Source: Cordylochernes scorpioides
Taxonomy: Eukaryota; Arthropoda; Arachnida; Pseudoscorpiones; Chernetidae
Direction of reading: 5' to 3'
DNA length: 64,000 nucleotides
Assembly: GCA_030710605.1 (NCBI GenBank)
Contig: CP092877.1
Coordinates: forward strand, 74,056,187 to 74,120,186
Part shown: piece after piece, positions 20,265 to 30,076 of the stretch
Layout of the letters: each line of letters opens with the position of its first letter
Position numbering within the stretch: position 1 is the first letter of the stretch
Program-made: the position numbers and the translations under genes
The notes under the pieces: model-generated
Seen by the model: only the letters and a program-made list of their open reading frames with translations
What the model was told of the DNA's origin: nothing
Databases searched by the model: none

Positions 20265-20578
20265 CTAGGTGTTGGTGGAAGGATGGTCTAAACCGTTGGT
20301 TTTCGACCGCTATGACCCGGGATCGAATCCTGCATTGGATACTTTTTTCTGATTTAAAAAAAATGCTCTAATGGTCCCCGATTCTTACAAAAGTCCAACC
20401 CCACCAGCAAGTGCAAGTAACCAAAACGGGACTCTGGCTCAATTTGTAAGTGCAAAGTCGAACTGCTTTTCACATATGTAAACATGTGGTGCACCTACAG
20501 TTAAAGTAGTCGCCTACTTCTACCCACCATGATTATCATGGCCTGTACCACGTGTACTAGGGATAAGCGAACAAAAAA
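20265..20578 (+). mobile_element. Full-length tRNA-derived SINE (reference copy)
   Basis: A ~314-bp element: tRNA-like head (GTGTTGGTGGAAGGATGGTC, A-box-like TGGTCTAAACCG, B-box-like GGGATCGAATCC), a body with AAGTGCAAAGTCGAACTGC, then GTACCACGTGTACTAGGGAT and poly(A). A 12-bp duplication AAAACATTTGAA lies at 20253-20264 and 20579-20590. RNA polymerase III transcription and mobilisation by a LINE are inferred from family knowledge. Confidence 0.88.
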
Positions 20579-20639
20579 AAAACATTTGAAGTTTTACCCG
20601 GCATGACACTCTGAGTAGTATTCTCCATGTCTACAATAT

Positions 20640-20722
20640 AAAAGTATTGTATTGAGTTATTGTCTGAATCCCGATATACATGCTAAAAGTAAAGCTTAAT
20701 TAAGTTTTGTTCATGAGTGTAT
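20640..20722 (+). mobile_element. Family F fragment (right end)
   Basis: It keeps GAGTTATTGTCTGAATCCCG, ATACATGCTAAAAG and AATTAAGTTTTGTTCATGAG. Confidence 0.65.
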
Positions 20723-20724
20723 AT

Positions 20725-20935
20725 GTGTGTTATATAAGAATTATTAAATTTAAAATTATCATTTCTAGAATAAACTACTCTGTTAAGAAGACCACCAGTT
20801 GTCGCCGCTTTCCCTATATAAACCCATTGTTGTTGTTTCCTGTTGGCCGGCTCAAATCTTTTTGAACATATGTAAATATGTAATACTTTATCTTCTTCTT
20901 TACGCCTCAAATCAGGTATTTCTTCCATAGTTATT
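20725..20935 (-). mobile_element. Family A repeat, diverged
   Basis: It starts TGTGTTATATAAG and carries CCTATATAAACCCATTGTTG, TTGGCCGGCTCAAATC and TTACGCCTCAAATCAGG. It is a divergent subfamily. Confidence 0.6.
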
Positions 20936-21068
20936 TTACTCCACTAAATTAAAACAAAGTGTGATTTAAACTTAATTTTACAAGATGACCCGACTACAAT
21001 ACCATTAAGTACTCATGTATCATTTAACAACCTAAGAAAATCTTTTTATAATATATATATAAATAGTA

Positions 21069-21483
21069 TATGACTATTTTTTTCCCCGAGGATATCACGG
21101 GATTTTGGAACAGCGACCCTTCAAATTGCTACTTCTGCAATGCCGTCATCCAAGACAATTTGGTCCATTATCTATTCCATTGCCCATTTCTACAGGAAAA
21201 GAGACTGGAAATTCACGAAATTTCGAGGCTAACTCACTATAGTGAACAACATGTATATAAAATATTTACTACTCTTCTGCTGGTTAAAACATTTGTTTAT
21301 AAATATTTAAAAAATTTCAAGGCGATTGATAAAATGAGGGAAAAAGTGCTCAACTCCACAGACAACGGCTGATTGCTCCCCCTCCCCTCTAAATTGTTTT
21401 TCCTCCTCACTCATGTTCATATATAACCTTTTAGGGTAATCCTCTTGTAAGACAATAGTGTCTTAATAAAGGTTTTGTTGTTG
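21069..21483 (+). pseudogene. 5'-truncated LINE 3' end with 13-bp target duplication
   Basis: An open frame at 21070-21372 encodes ~100 aa with CYFCNAVIQDNLVHYLFHC, a CX2CX8HX4C finger like that near the end of many LINE ORF2 proteins. A short 3' tail follows with AATAAAGG and GTTGTTG repeats. The segment is flanked by TATATAAATAGTA at 21056-21068 and 21484-21496. It is a dead-on-arrival insertion. The tail resembles a fragment near 46055-46085. The LINE clade is not resolved; it is not the same subfamily as the 3.6-9.4 kb element. Confidence 0.75.
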
Positions 21484-21529
21484 TATATAAATAGTAATAC
21501 AGAAATGTGTATTTCCGTGATAGAATCAA

Positions 21530-21840
21530 TTTTTTTTTTTAATTATCCCTAGTACACGTGGTACAGACCATGATAATCATGATGGGTAGTTAGCGACTGC
21601 TTTTACTGTAAGTGCACCACATGTCTACACATGTGAAAAGCAGTTCGACTTTGCACTTACAAATGTGCCAGAGCCCTGTTTGGTTACTTGTACTCGCTGG
21701 TGGGGTTGAACTTTTGCAAAAATCGGGAGCCATTGGAGCATTTTTTTTTTAAACAGAAAAAAAGTGTCCAATGCGGGAATCGAACCCGGGTCGTAGTGGT
21801 CGAAAACCAAACGGTTTAACCAGCCTTCCACCGATCCCCC
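21530..21840 (-). mobile_element. Full-length tRNA-derived SINE
   Basis: The element runs from its tRNA-like head at 21840 down to a T run at 21530. ATAGAATCAA at 21520-21529 and 21841-21850 is the target duplication. It is highly similar to the copies at 3.0 and 36.6 kb. Confidence 0.87.
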
Positions 21841-21850
21841 ATAGAATCAA

Positions 21851-22162
21851 CTAAAAGTTGAGAGAGAGTTCAAGCAAATACATTCCCAGGATTGATATCT
21901 CCGTCTGAGAGTCAAGAACAACATATCCAACATATATTTTACTACGAGCGGGGTATTCTATAGCACGGCTATAGCCCCAGGCCTAGCTGAAAATTGCCCC
22001 TTCAAATTTTAAATGTAATTTCTTACGGGGAAGTTGCCGATATGGAATATAGCTATAAAAAGTTAAATTGAACTTTATATATAACGGTCATTTCAACATT
22101 TTATACCTTTATTTCAGTTCGATAATTCACGTGAAAAATTATCTTTCAATATATACAAGTAA

Positions 22163-22194
<32 letters not shown>

Positions 22195-22308
22195 ACCAAA
22201 TCCACTTGATATGATTTATCATTCTTATCAGTTTGCTCCTTGAGTTTTAAATGTGGAATCACTGTTATATTTTTGTTATATAGTTTTTACACTATATATA
22301 TATATATA
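21851..22308. other. No feature recognised; TA microsatellites
   Basis: AT-rich DNA with TA runs at about 22164-22188 and 22292-22308, the second adjoining the hammerhead array. Confidence 0.45.
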
Positions 22309-22509
22309 TTAAAAAACGAAATAAAAAATAAAAGATAAAAAGATCAGGTGTTAAAATCAATATAAAAAAATGGCATATCCTGACCAGGAGCACATGTGCT
22401 TTACAGAAGGCAGAGCGCCATCTGGTGGAACAGAAATCAACTAAACATTGATTTAGCCTGTTCCCTGATATTTGGCCAACCCAATTTCTTGATAAATCAA
22501 GAAAAGCCA

Positions 22510-22552
22510 TCCACGAACGCGTTTCGCGCTTTTTGGCGCTCGTCAGCGTGGA
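22510..22552 (-). ncRNA. Hammerhead ribozyme, type I (unit 1)
   Basis: Minus-strand order: stem I 5' strand TCCACG, core CTGACGA (CUGANGA), stem II GCGC-CAAAAA-GCGC, core GAAA, two-base-pair stem III AC-GC-GT, cleavage base T, then stem I 3' strand CGTGGA. All core positions fit the hammerhead consensus and every stem pairs. Predicted cleavage lies between 22516 and 22515. The very short stem III is typical of PLE/retrozyme hammerheads, which may work better as dimers. Confidence 0.9.
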
Positions 22553-22860
22553 GTAGGCTGAACCATTGAGACCAAAAAAGATTTTTTGATCCCAATGGCT
22601 TCCCGAAAAACCAAGAAATGGGTATTTATGGCCAAACTTGCGTTAATACGCTTAGCACATTAAAAAACGAAATAAAAAAATAAAAGATAAAAAGATCAGG
22701 TGTTAAAATCAATATAAAAAATGGCATATCCTGACCAGGAGCACATGTGCTTTACAGAAGGCAGAGCGCCATCTGGTGGAACAGAAATCAACTAAACATT
22801 GATTTAGCCTGTTCCCTGATATTTGGCCAACCCAATTTCTTGATAAATCAAGAAAAGCCA

Positions 22861-22903
22861 TCCACGAACGCGTTTCGCGCTTTTTGGCGCTCGTCAGCGT
22901 GGA
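22861..22903 (-). ncRNA. Hammerhead ribozyme, type I (unit 2)
   Basis: Identical in layout to the 22510-22552 motif and exactly 351 bp downstream. Predicted cleavage lies between 22867 and 22866, so cleavage at units 1 and 2 would release a 351-nt RNA. Confidence 0.9.
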
Positions 22904-23211
22904 GTAGGCTGAACCATTGAGACCAAAAAAGATTTTTTGATCCCAATGGCTTCCCGAAAAACCAAGAAATGGGTATTTATGGCCAAACTTGCGTTAATAC
23001 GCTTAGCACATTAAAAAACGAAATAAAAAAATAAAAGATAAAAAGATCAGGTGTTAAAATCAATATAAAAAATGGCATATCCTGACCAGGAGCACATGTG
23101 CTTTACAGAAGGCAGAGCGCCATCTGGTGGAACAGAAATCAACTAAACATTGATTTAGCCTGTTCCCTGATATTTGGCCAACCCAATTTCTTGATAAATC
23201 AAGAAAAGCCA

Positions 23212-23254
23212 TCCACGAACGCGTTTCGCGCTTTTTGGCGCTCGTCAGCGTGGA
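23212..23254 (-). ncRNA. Hammerhead ribozyme, type I (unit 3)
   Basis: Third copy at the same 351-bp spacing, with core CTGACGA...GAAA intact and stem I of six pairs. Predicted cleavage lies between 23218 and 23217. Confidence 0.9.
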
Positions 23255-23449
23255 GTAGGCTGAACCATTGAGACCAAAAAAGATTTTTTGATCCCAATGG
23301 CTTCCCGAAAAACCAAGAAATGGGTATTTATGGCCAAACTTGCGTTAATACGCTTAGCACATTAAAAAACGAAATAAAAAAATAAAAGATAAAAAGATCA
23401 GGTGTTAAAATCAATATAAAAAATGGCATATCCTGACCAGGAGCACATA

Positions 23450-24001
23450 TATGAAAAAATAATAGAAAAAATAAAAGATAAGTGGGTCAGATGTTGATAT
23501 TAAAAATAAAAAAGGCATCTCCTGACCACGAGCACATGTGCTTTTTAGATGGCAGAGCGCCATCTAGTGGAGCAAAAATAAACTAAACGTTTATTTAGCT
23601 TGCTCCGTGATATTTGGCCAACCCAATTTCTTAATAAATCAAGAAAAGTCATCCACGAATTTACGCAAATTTGGCCTTAAATACCCATTTCTTGATTTCT
23701 CGGGAAGCCATTGGGACCAAAAAATATTTTTGGTCGCAGTGGTTACAGCCTTCTCCACGCTGACGAGCGCCAACAGCGCGAAACGCGTTCGTGGATGACT
23801 TTTCTTGATTTATCAAGAAATTGGGTTGGCCAAATATCACGGAGCAAGCTAAATAAACGTTTAGTTTATTCTTGCTCCACTAAATGACGCTCTGCTATCT
23901 AAAAAGCACATGTGCTCGTGGTCAGGAGATGCCTTCTTTATTTTTAATATCAACACCTGACCCACTTATCTTTTATTTTGTTTCTATTGTTTTTTCATAT
24001 G
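23450..24001. mobile_element. Family C fold-back element (diverged subfamily)
   Basis: Inverted arms 23450-23655 and about 23795-24001 share GCATCTCCTGACCACGAGCA, GGCAGAGCGCCATCTAGTGG and AATTTCTTAATAAATCAAGA. The centre (23660-23790) holds one arm-specific segment with a single hammerhead on the plus strand. It abuts the 351-bp array directly. It looks like a head-to-head C dimer in which only one ribozyme was kept. This inverted organisation is common for PLE terminal repeats. Confidence 0.8.
23754..23795 (+). ncRNA. Hammerhead ribozyme, type I (fold-back copy)
   Basis: TCCACG, CTGACGA, stem II GCGC-CAACA-GCGC, GAAAC, stem III AC-GC-GT, cleavage base T, CGTGGA. The stem II loop differs from the tandem units (five bases instead of six) while all paired and core positions are kept. 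It is a complete hammerhead by consensus. Confidence 0.88.
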
Positions 24002-24109
24002 TATATATGTTATAAAATAAAAGAATTTTAATAAATACTATTTAAAATATTTTAGAATTTAAATTGTTAATATAGTATATATATGAGAAATGGAAGCATA
24101 AAACAAACT

Positions 24110-24195
24110 TCTAATAATCTTACATCGATGAAAAATATTCGGGAGGGTTGGCTCATCAGTGGTAAACCCTCTATTGGTAAACCCACCAACCTTTC
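24110..24195. mobile_element. Family G fragment
   Basis: It retains GATGAAAAATATTCGGGAGG, GGCTCATCAGTGGTAAACCC and a truncated end. Confidence 0.6.
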
Positions 24196-25790
24196 ATTGC
24201 TATCTCTTTTTTAAACTCTTCTATATCATAGATATAGTCATTAAATAAGAGAGTTGAAAGGATGTACAGTATTTATATTATTTTCGTGTCATATATACAA
24301 ATCAATATATATCTTGCACAATCTCCCATAGGAGACATTTTATGTTTACATCTAAAACAACTAAATAAAGACATTGTGGATAATTGAAAATAAACAGAAG
24401 AGATAAAGAAAAAAGTTGATATTTCTTTTAAACACTGGAGTGGACGATGCAAAAGGAATTTGTTAAATTACCAGCAAAGGAGCGATTTATTTGAATTAAA
24501 ATACTCTGAGAAATTCACTGAAGCGAAAGAAAAAAAAAAAAACAATTTTTACTCCCCTACCATCAGCGAATAAGGAGAAAAAGAAATTTGACCCATGACT
24601 TATAATTTGGCGCCGAATATTTTGCAAGCTGAGTGGGTGGTAATTTTGTGAAAAATGTGATTTTGGCTAAACATTAATTATGGTTTAGGAAGGAAAATTT
24701 TGTTTTTTAAAAACTCTTTCATCTTATTTTTTCCATTCTCAAATTTCTTTTACTAAGTTTTATTTTTGAAACTGTGAGAGATTATCGTTCGTAAACAACT
24801 CTGTTAAAATGGTAAAAACAAAATAGGCGTATTTTAAAATTCATTCACAACTTTGTCGGAATAGATAAATGATAAATTATCTGAAAATTCTGAGAGAGAG
24901 AGAGAGAGAGAGAGAGATTGAGATTGAAACTGATTTATTATAACGTCCATATAAGAATATATAAGGTTAAATACATAAAATGAATAAATAAGATTAACAA
25001 TGATAGATATATGAATAAATAGATATAAATAGATAAAATAGATGATGAATATACATATATATATACAAGGTCTTCATTGGCGGAGATTCAGAGAGAGAGA
25101 GAGAGATTGAAAAAAGATAAAAATAGTTTGATATTATATGAAATCATATTTATGTTCACACACACAGTTCTTTATTATTATAATTAGTAATAACCATTTA
25201 CTCGTATATATTAGCAAGAAATTTATCCTCGGAGGCTGTTTTCATTATTGCGCACATTTCAGAGGCTTCTATCTTTCGTATTTATATATTATTTTACTTA
25301 AGTCTAGTCATCTACGGACAATGACTTTCCAGAATGGTTGCAAGGTTTTCCCACTATGTACTAAGTGTCAACCTGTAACCCCAAAACACAACATGGCTCA
25401 TCCATTGATGAGCCATCCCTAGCAGACACCATCAACATGGTCTACAAACTTGATACCCTAATATACAACTATAACAACAGATTGTTAACTCCAGCAAAAC
25501 GAAAGCATGTTGGCCATAGATCTTGACCGGCACAACACAAGTGAGTAATTATTAAAAAAAAACAACCTCAAATATCTTGGGCTTCGACACATCAACAATA
25601 CATCTACAACATAAATTTAACCAACACACACAACCTAACCACAACACGACCAGAACACTCTAAACCAAACTATATAAAACTTTGTATATATATTATATCC
25701 TGATTTCTCCTGTAAAAGGAATTTCAAGCACGGAATCAGGAGATTTGAATACATTTAAATTATCTCTGTTTTCCTTATGTATATACCTTA
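24196..25790. other. AT-rich DNA, no gene; GA and TA microsatellites
   Basis: GA repeats lie at about 24893-24916 and 25089-25105. A CCCTAGCAGACACCATCAAC block near 25418 matches part of family M (37.83 kb). No supported coding region. Confidence 0.45.
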
Positions 25791-25794
25791 ATAA

Positions 25795-26052
25795 CTATCG
25801 ACACTCATAGACAAATTTTAGGGAACAAATAAGTATTTGATGTCGCCGGTCGTCAGTTTTTTATTATTATTATTATATCTAGGAAGATGAAGAAGAAGAA
25901 GAAGAATAAAACAGAGATAAATTTTGTTCACACTTGGTTATCTCGTGTGTCTTCAATTAAGGCCGCTGTAATATCTTTCAGAGTTATTGTCTGAATCCTG
26001 ATATTGATGCTAAGAGGTATAACTTCCTTGAGATTTGTTCATGAGTATATAA
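25795..26052. mobile_element. Family F MITE, one internal unit
   Basis: Left end ACACTCATAGACAAATTTTA and right end AACTTCCTTGAGATTTGTTC are inverted. One copy of the 126-bp unit lies at 25926-26040. An ATT/GAA-rich microsatellite (25858-25905) has expanded inside. Confidence 0.65.
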
Positions 26053-26054
26053 CC

Positions 26055-26140
26055 CAACCACGACCACAATACATTGAAAAATAAACCACGATCACAACGT
26101 AAACACTAATTTAACTATAATTCAAACATAATTTAACCAC
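26055..26140. repeat. Left part of the AACCAC-rich minisatellite
   Basis: ACCACGACCACAA and TTCAAACATAATTTAACCAC match units at 28.5-29.3 kb. The PLE insertion separates this part from the main array. Confidence 0.7.
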
Positions 26141-26171
26141 TTTTTGATTTAAGACGAATAATCCTTTCAAT

Positions 26172-26491
26172 AATTATAATAATGAATAGATTCAAAAGGA
26201 TGAGTTTCTTTATTTGAAAAATTAATTCGAGCTTTCGGGCGCAAGCTGCCCTTCTACAGGAATAATGGTTACAATTTCAAGTAATCATGTATTTACAGTT
26301 ATATATATTTTATTTAAATGGTTCCTCGCTTTGGTCTTGTATAGCGTGAGTGGATCACATGCCCGCGTGATTTAGCCTAAATCAAAGAAAAGCCCTGATA
26401 AAGAGAGGCGTGTTGCTCCTAGAAACACTAGCTGATTAACAATTTATATCCAGTATATGCTATATATCTATTTATACATATATATAAGCTA
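26172..26491. repeat. Left inverted terminal repeat of the PLE
   Basis: It starts AATTATAATAATGAATAG and runs through GAGCTTTCGGGCGCAAGC, GATCACATGCCCGCGTGATT and GATAAAGAGAGGCGTGTTGC to a TATATATAAGCT inner end. It is nearly identical to the right arm, suggesting both come from one retrotransposition event. Confidence 0.85.
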
Positions 26492-26631
26492 TTTTTTGCA
26501 TATTTAGGATTTTTTATGAAGTTTTATATTTTATTATTTAAGTAAAATTATTGCTATGTAAATTAGTCAATTGGTTCATATTATTATATGCAAAATTATT
26601 AAGTGGTGTGGTTAAGAGAAATCGGATAATT

Positions 26632-28158
26632 CTATTTTAGTTTTTGGACCAGCCTATCATATGTCTCTGGAATATCTATGTGTCTATTTATGCTATTATA
26701 TTTTGATGAAATCAGTGCTTCCAGTATTAATCTTTTGTATTTACTATTTATGTTTGTATAGTGAATATTAGGGTTTGCTAGGTTGAAATCGTGATCTGTG
26801 TTTCTGATATGTTGCACTATTAGAGATTTGGGGTCTTTGTTTTTAATATTTCTTCTATGTTCGTCTATTCTGTCTTTAATATGTCTGCCTGTTTCACCTA
26901 CATATACATTATTACATTGGTTGCATGGTATGGAATATACGGCTTTGCTATTGTATAGTTTTGTTATAGGAATACTGTTTCTTGTAATGGGGTTTCTTAT
27001 TATGGTTGCTATACTCGGGTTGCTTTCATAATATGTTCTTATACCGTGTTTGCTTAAAATTCTGGCTATATTGGTACTACTATGGGAATAGGGAAATATA
27101 CATATTGATTTATAAACATGGTTATTTCTTATAAGAGAGGGATTATGGAAATGTCTTAATATAAAGTTTTTCGGATAACCACTAGAAGTGAGTTTATTGA
27201 TCAAAAATTGGGTTTCTGTATCTTTTGAGAGTTGGGTGGAACAATGTGTATATATTCGTTTTGAGAGGGTTTTTACAGTGTTGATCTTGTGACTGAGGGG
27301 GCAATAAGAGGAAAAGTGTATATAATCTGGAGTGGAGTTTGGTTTATGGTATATTTCTGTTGTATATTGGTTTTGTGTTTTTAGTATAAGTACATCTAGA
27401 AATGGTAAGGTCTTATTGTTTTCTGTTTCTATGGTAAAATCAATATCATTATGTATGGACTTTAGTTGGGTAAAAATGGTATCTATTTTGGTAGAGTTGG
27501 CTATACAAAAGATGTCGTCTATGTATCTCTGCCAGATGATGATATCTGTGGGAAAAAGGTTGGTTATTGTTTTATCTATTTTTCTCATTACTATTTCTGC
27601 CAAAGGTGAAGAGAGGGGACTTCCCATGGGGGAGCCCTTGGTTTGTCTATAAAAATTACTATTGAAGGAGAATATGTTGTATTGTAGGCTGAGCTTAACT
27701 AATGAAATAATTTTAGAAGAGGTATCTGGAGGAATATTGTTTAATGCTAAAAATTCTATTGTGTTATCTATTATTAGACGGTGTGGTAGGCTTGGGTACA
27801 TATTAACTACGTCAAAAGATATCATGGTGCTGTTAGGAGAGGGGGGGAGGCTGTGTATATTTTCTATAAATTTTGGTATGGATGTGATGGATGTGGTGGT
27901 AGGATTATCTTTTAGAATGGGGATATGGAAGTTTGCTAGGAACTTAGCTAAGGGGGCTATAGGAGACATATGATAGGCTATGATAGGGCGAATAGGAATA
28001 CCTGGTTTATGGGTCTTGGGTTGGCCGTAAATATAAGCGGTACTTTTTATGTTTTCTAGGAACGATTTTAATTGAATTTTATTCTTTTATTCTGAGGGTT
28101 GGTGGTATAAAATTGTGGACTTCACAAATCCTATTAAATATGAGATGCTTTCTCCAGC
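26632..28158 (-). pseudogene. PLE reverse transcriptase with GIY-YIG endonuclease, 5'-truncated
   Basis: Single polyprotein of a Penelope-like retroelement: RT plus a GIY-YIG nuclease that nicks the target. The longest clean ORF (27969-26632) is 445 aa. The frame continues upstream to 28158 with one TAA at 28087-28089 and contains the PLE-typical YGQPKTHKPGIPIRPI block. Within the 445 aa: RT motif A SFDVVNMYPSLP (D53), motif B GSPMGSPLSSPLAE (112-125), catalytic YIDD (149-152), PFLDV (189-193). The nuclease domain starts at about 342: AVYSIPC, C349/C352, YVGETGR (356-362), E370/H371, then H387 and H393. The N-terminal part of a normal PLE protein is missing where the right inverted repeat begins, so this copy cannot encode a full enzyme. 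RT and nuclease catalytic residues look intact. Confidence 0.9.
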
Positions 28159-28468
28159 TTATATATATGTATAAATAGATATATAGCATATACTGGATAT
28201 AAATTGTTAATCAGCTAGTGTTTCTAGGAGCAACACGCCTCTCTTTATCAGGGCTTTTCTTTGATTTAGGCTAAATCACGCGGGCATGTGATCCACTCAC
28301 GCTATGCAAGACCAAAGCGAGGAACCATTTAAATAAAATATATATAACTGTAAATACATGATTACTTGAAATTGTAACCATTATTCCTGTAGAAGGGCAG
28401 CTTGCGCCCGAAAGCTCGAATTAATTTTTCAAATAAAGAAACTCATCCTTTTGAATCTATTCATTATT
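28155..28468. repeat. Right inverted terminal repeat of the PLE
   Basis: Mirror copy of 26172-26491. Here the GTAGAAGGGC...CCCGAAAGCTCG stem-loop is on the plus strand at about 28388-28420. The arm joins the coding frame abruptly at 28158, marking the 5' truncation point. Confidence 0.85.
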
Positions 28469-29290
28469 ATAATTTAACCACAATATAAGCACAATGTAAC
28501 TACAACCACAACATAGTGTAACCACAATATAAGCACAATGTAACTACAACCACAACATAATGTAACCACGACCATAACAAAATGTAACCGAAACCACAAA
28601 AAACACCAATATAACTATAATACAACTATAAAACTATAATTCAAACATAATTCAACCACAATATAAGCACAATGTAACCACGACCATAACAAAATGTAAC
28701 CAAAACCACAAAACAAACACCAATTTACCTATAATACAACTATAAAACTATAATTCAAACATAATTCAACCACAATATAAGCACAATGTAACCACGACCA
28801 CAGCACAATGTAACCACGACCACAAACCAAACACCAATTTAACTATAATACAACTATAAAACTATACTTCAAACATAATTTAACCACAATATAAGTACAA
28901 TGTAACCACGACCACAACACAATGTAACCACGACCACAAAACAAACACCAATATAACTATAATACAACTATAAATCTATATTTCAAACATAATTCAACCA
29001 CAATATAAGCACAATGTAACCACGACCATAACAAAATGTAACCACGACCACAAACCAAACTCCAATTTAACTATAATACAACTATGAAACTATAATTCAA
29101 ACATAATTTAACCACAATATAAGCACAATGTAACCACGACCACAACACAGAGTAACCCCCCACGACCACAAACCAAACTCCAATTTAACTATAATACAAC
29201 TATGAAACTATAATTCAAACATAATTTAACCACAATATAAGCACTATGTAACCACGACCACAACACAATGTAACCACGACCACAACACAG
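28469..29290. repeat. AACCAC-rich minisatellite, ~110-bp units
   Basis: About seven units built of AACCACAATATAAGCACAAT, GTAACCACGACCACAACA, CCAATTTAACTATAATACAA and CTATAATTCAAACATAATT. Units vary by internal duplications of the GTAACCACGACCAC block. Strong C/A strand bias. Confidence 0.85.
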
Positions 29291-29558
29291 AGTAACCACG
29301 ACACAAACACAATCTACCCACGACCCAAACCCGACGACCAGCCGGAAGTGGCGATCCAAGAAAGAAAGGATAACGAGCAGCCGTAAAATCGCCCGAGTCC
29401 GTGCAGGTTCCCCGAGGTTGCTAGGAGACCGGGAGACCCAGAATAGTAACAATCAATGGACGAGAGATTAAAAATAGATGGCGGCCCAGTGCTCCTACAT
29501 CCCCCACACCGGGGTCATACAGCTACGAGGCCGAGTAACCGCTGTTACGTCTTCCTTG
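29291..29558. other. GC-rich unique stretch between two minisatellites
   Basis: GC-rich compared with the surroundings (CGACCAGCCGGAAGTGGCG near 29334). No ORF of note. It could be the edge of a larger GC-rich element now reduced to the 59-bp array. Confidence 0.4.
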
Positions 29559-30076
29559 CAGCTACAGCGCGGTATAACCGCCCCTACATCCCCGCTATAG
29601 ACACAGCAGCGGCCGTACAGCTACAGCGCGGTATAACCGCCCCTACATCCCCGCTACAGACACGGCAGCGGGAGCACAGCTACAGTGCGGTATAACCGCC
29701 CCTACATCCCCGCTACAGACACGGCAGCGGCCGTACAGATACAGTGCGGTATAACCGCCCCTACATCCCCGCTACAGACACGGCAGCGGCCGCACAGCTA
29801 CAGCGCGGTATAACCGCCCCTACATCCACGATACAGACACGGCAGCGGCCGCACAGCTACAGTGCGGTATAACAGCCCCTACATCCCCGCTACAGACACG
29901 GCAGCGGCCGCACAGCTACAGTGCGGTATAACCGCCCCTACATCTACGATACAGACACGGCAGCGGCCACACAGCTACAGTGCGGTATAACCGCCCCTAC
30001 ATCCCCGCTACAGACACGGCAGCGGCCGCACAGATACAGCGCGGTATAACCGCCCCTACATCCACGATACAGACAG
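29559..30076. repeat. GC-rich 59-bp minisatellite, nearly nine units
   Basis: The landmark CGGTATAAC recurs at 29570, 29629, 29688, 29747, 29806, 29865, 29924, 29983 and 30042, always 59 bp apart. Units read CCGCCCCTACATCCCCGCTA, CAGACACGGCAGCGGCCG, CACAGCTACAG. A CCACGATACAG variant appears in three units. GC content is far above the rest of the window. Confidence 0.93.

Larger units (their letters stand above)
22309..23449 (-). mobile_element. Family C: three tandem 351-bp hammerhead (retrozyme-like) units plus 88 bp
   Basis: Units start at TTAAAAAACGAAATAAAA at 22309, 22660, 23011 and 23362, exactly 351 bp apart and almost identical; the fourth stops after 88 bp. Each complete unit carries one type I hammerhead on the minus strand. 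Transcribed in that direction, a multimer would be cut into 351-nt monomers. Tandem short units with type I hammerheads and no ORF match animal retrozymes, non-autonomous relatives of PLEs that yield circular RNAs. The unit also carries GCAGAGCGCCATCTGGTGG and a self-complementary GCACATGTGC. Near-identity between units indicates recent origin, local homogenisation, or reverse transcription of a circular or multimeric RNA. Confidence 0.87.
26141..28468 (-). mobile_element. Penelope-like element, 5'-truncated, with inverted terminal repeats
   Basis: A 2.3-kb insertion into the AACCAC minisatellite with ATAATTTAACCAC at 26128-26140 and 28469-28481. About 315-bp arms (26172-26491 and 28155-28468) are inverted copies; the enclosed 1.6 kb carries the RT-GIY-YIG frame. 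Inverted partial terminal repeats and 5' truncation are known features of PLEs. Each arm has a GTAGAAGGGC...GCCCGAAAGCTCG stem-loop and a second GATAAAGAGAGGC hairpin, both resembling decayed hammerheads. The 31 bp between the left duplication and the left arm are unexplained. Confidence 0.82.

Noticed and set aside
26798-27973. Plus-strand ORFs over the PLE
   Set aside because: They are antisense to the RT-GIY-YIG frame and match no family.
29559-30076. CRISPR array
   Set aside because: Units are contiguous 59-bp tandem repeats without spacers, in eukaryotic repeat DNA.
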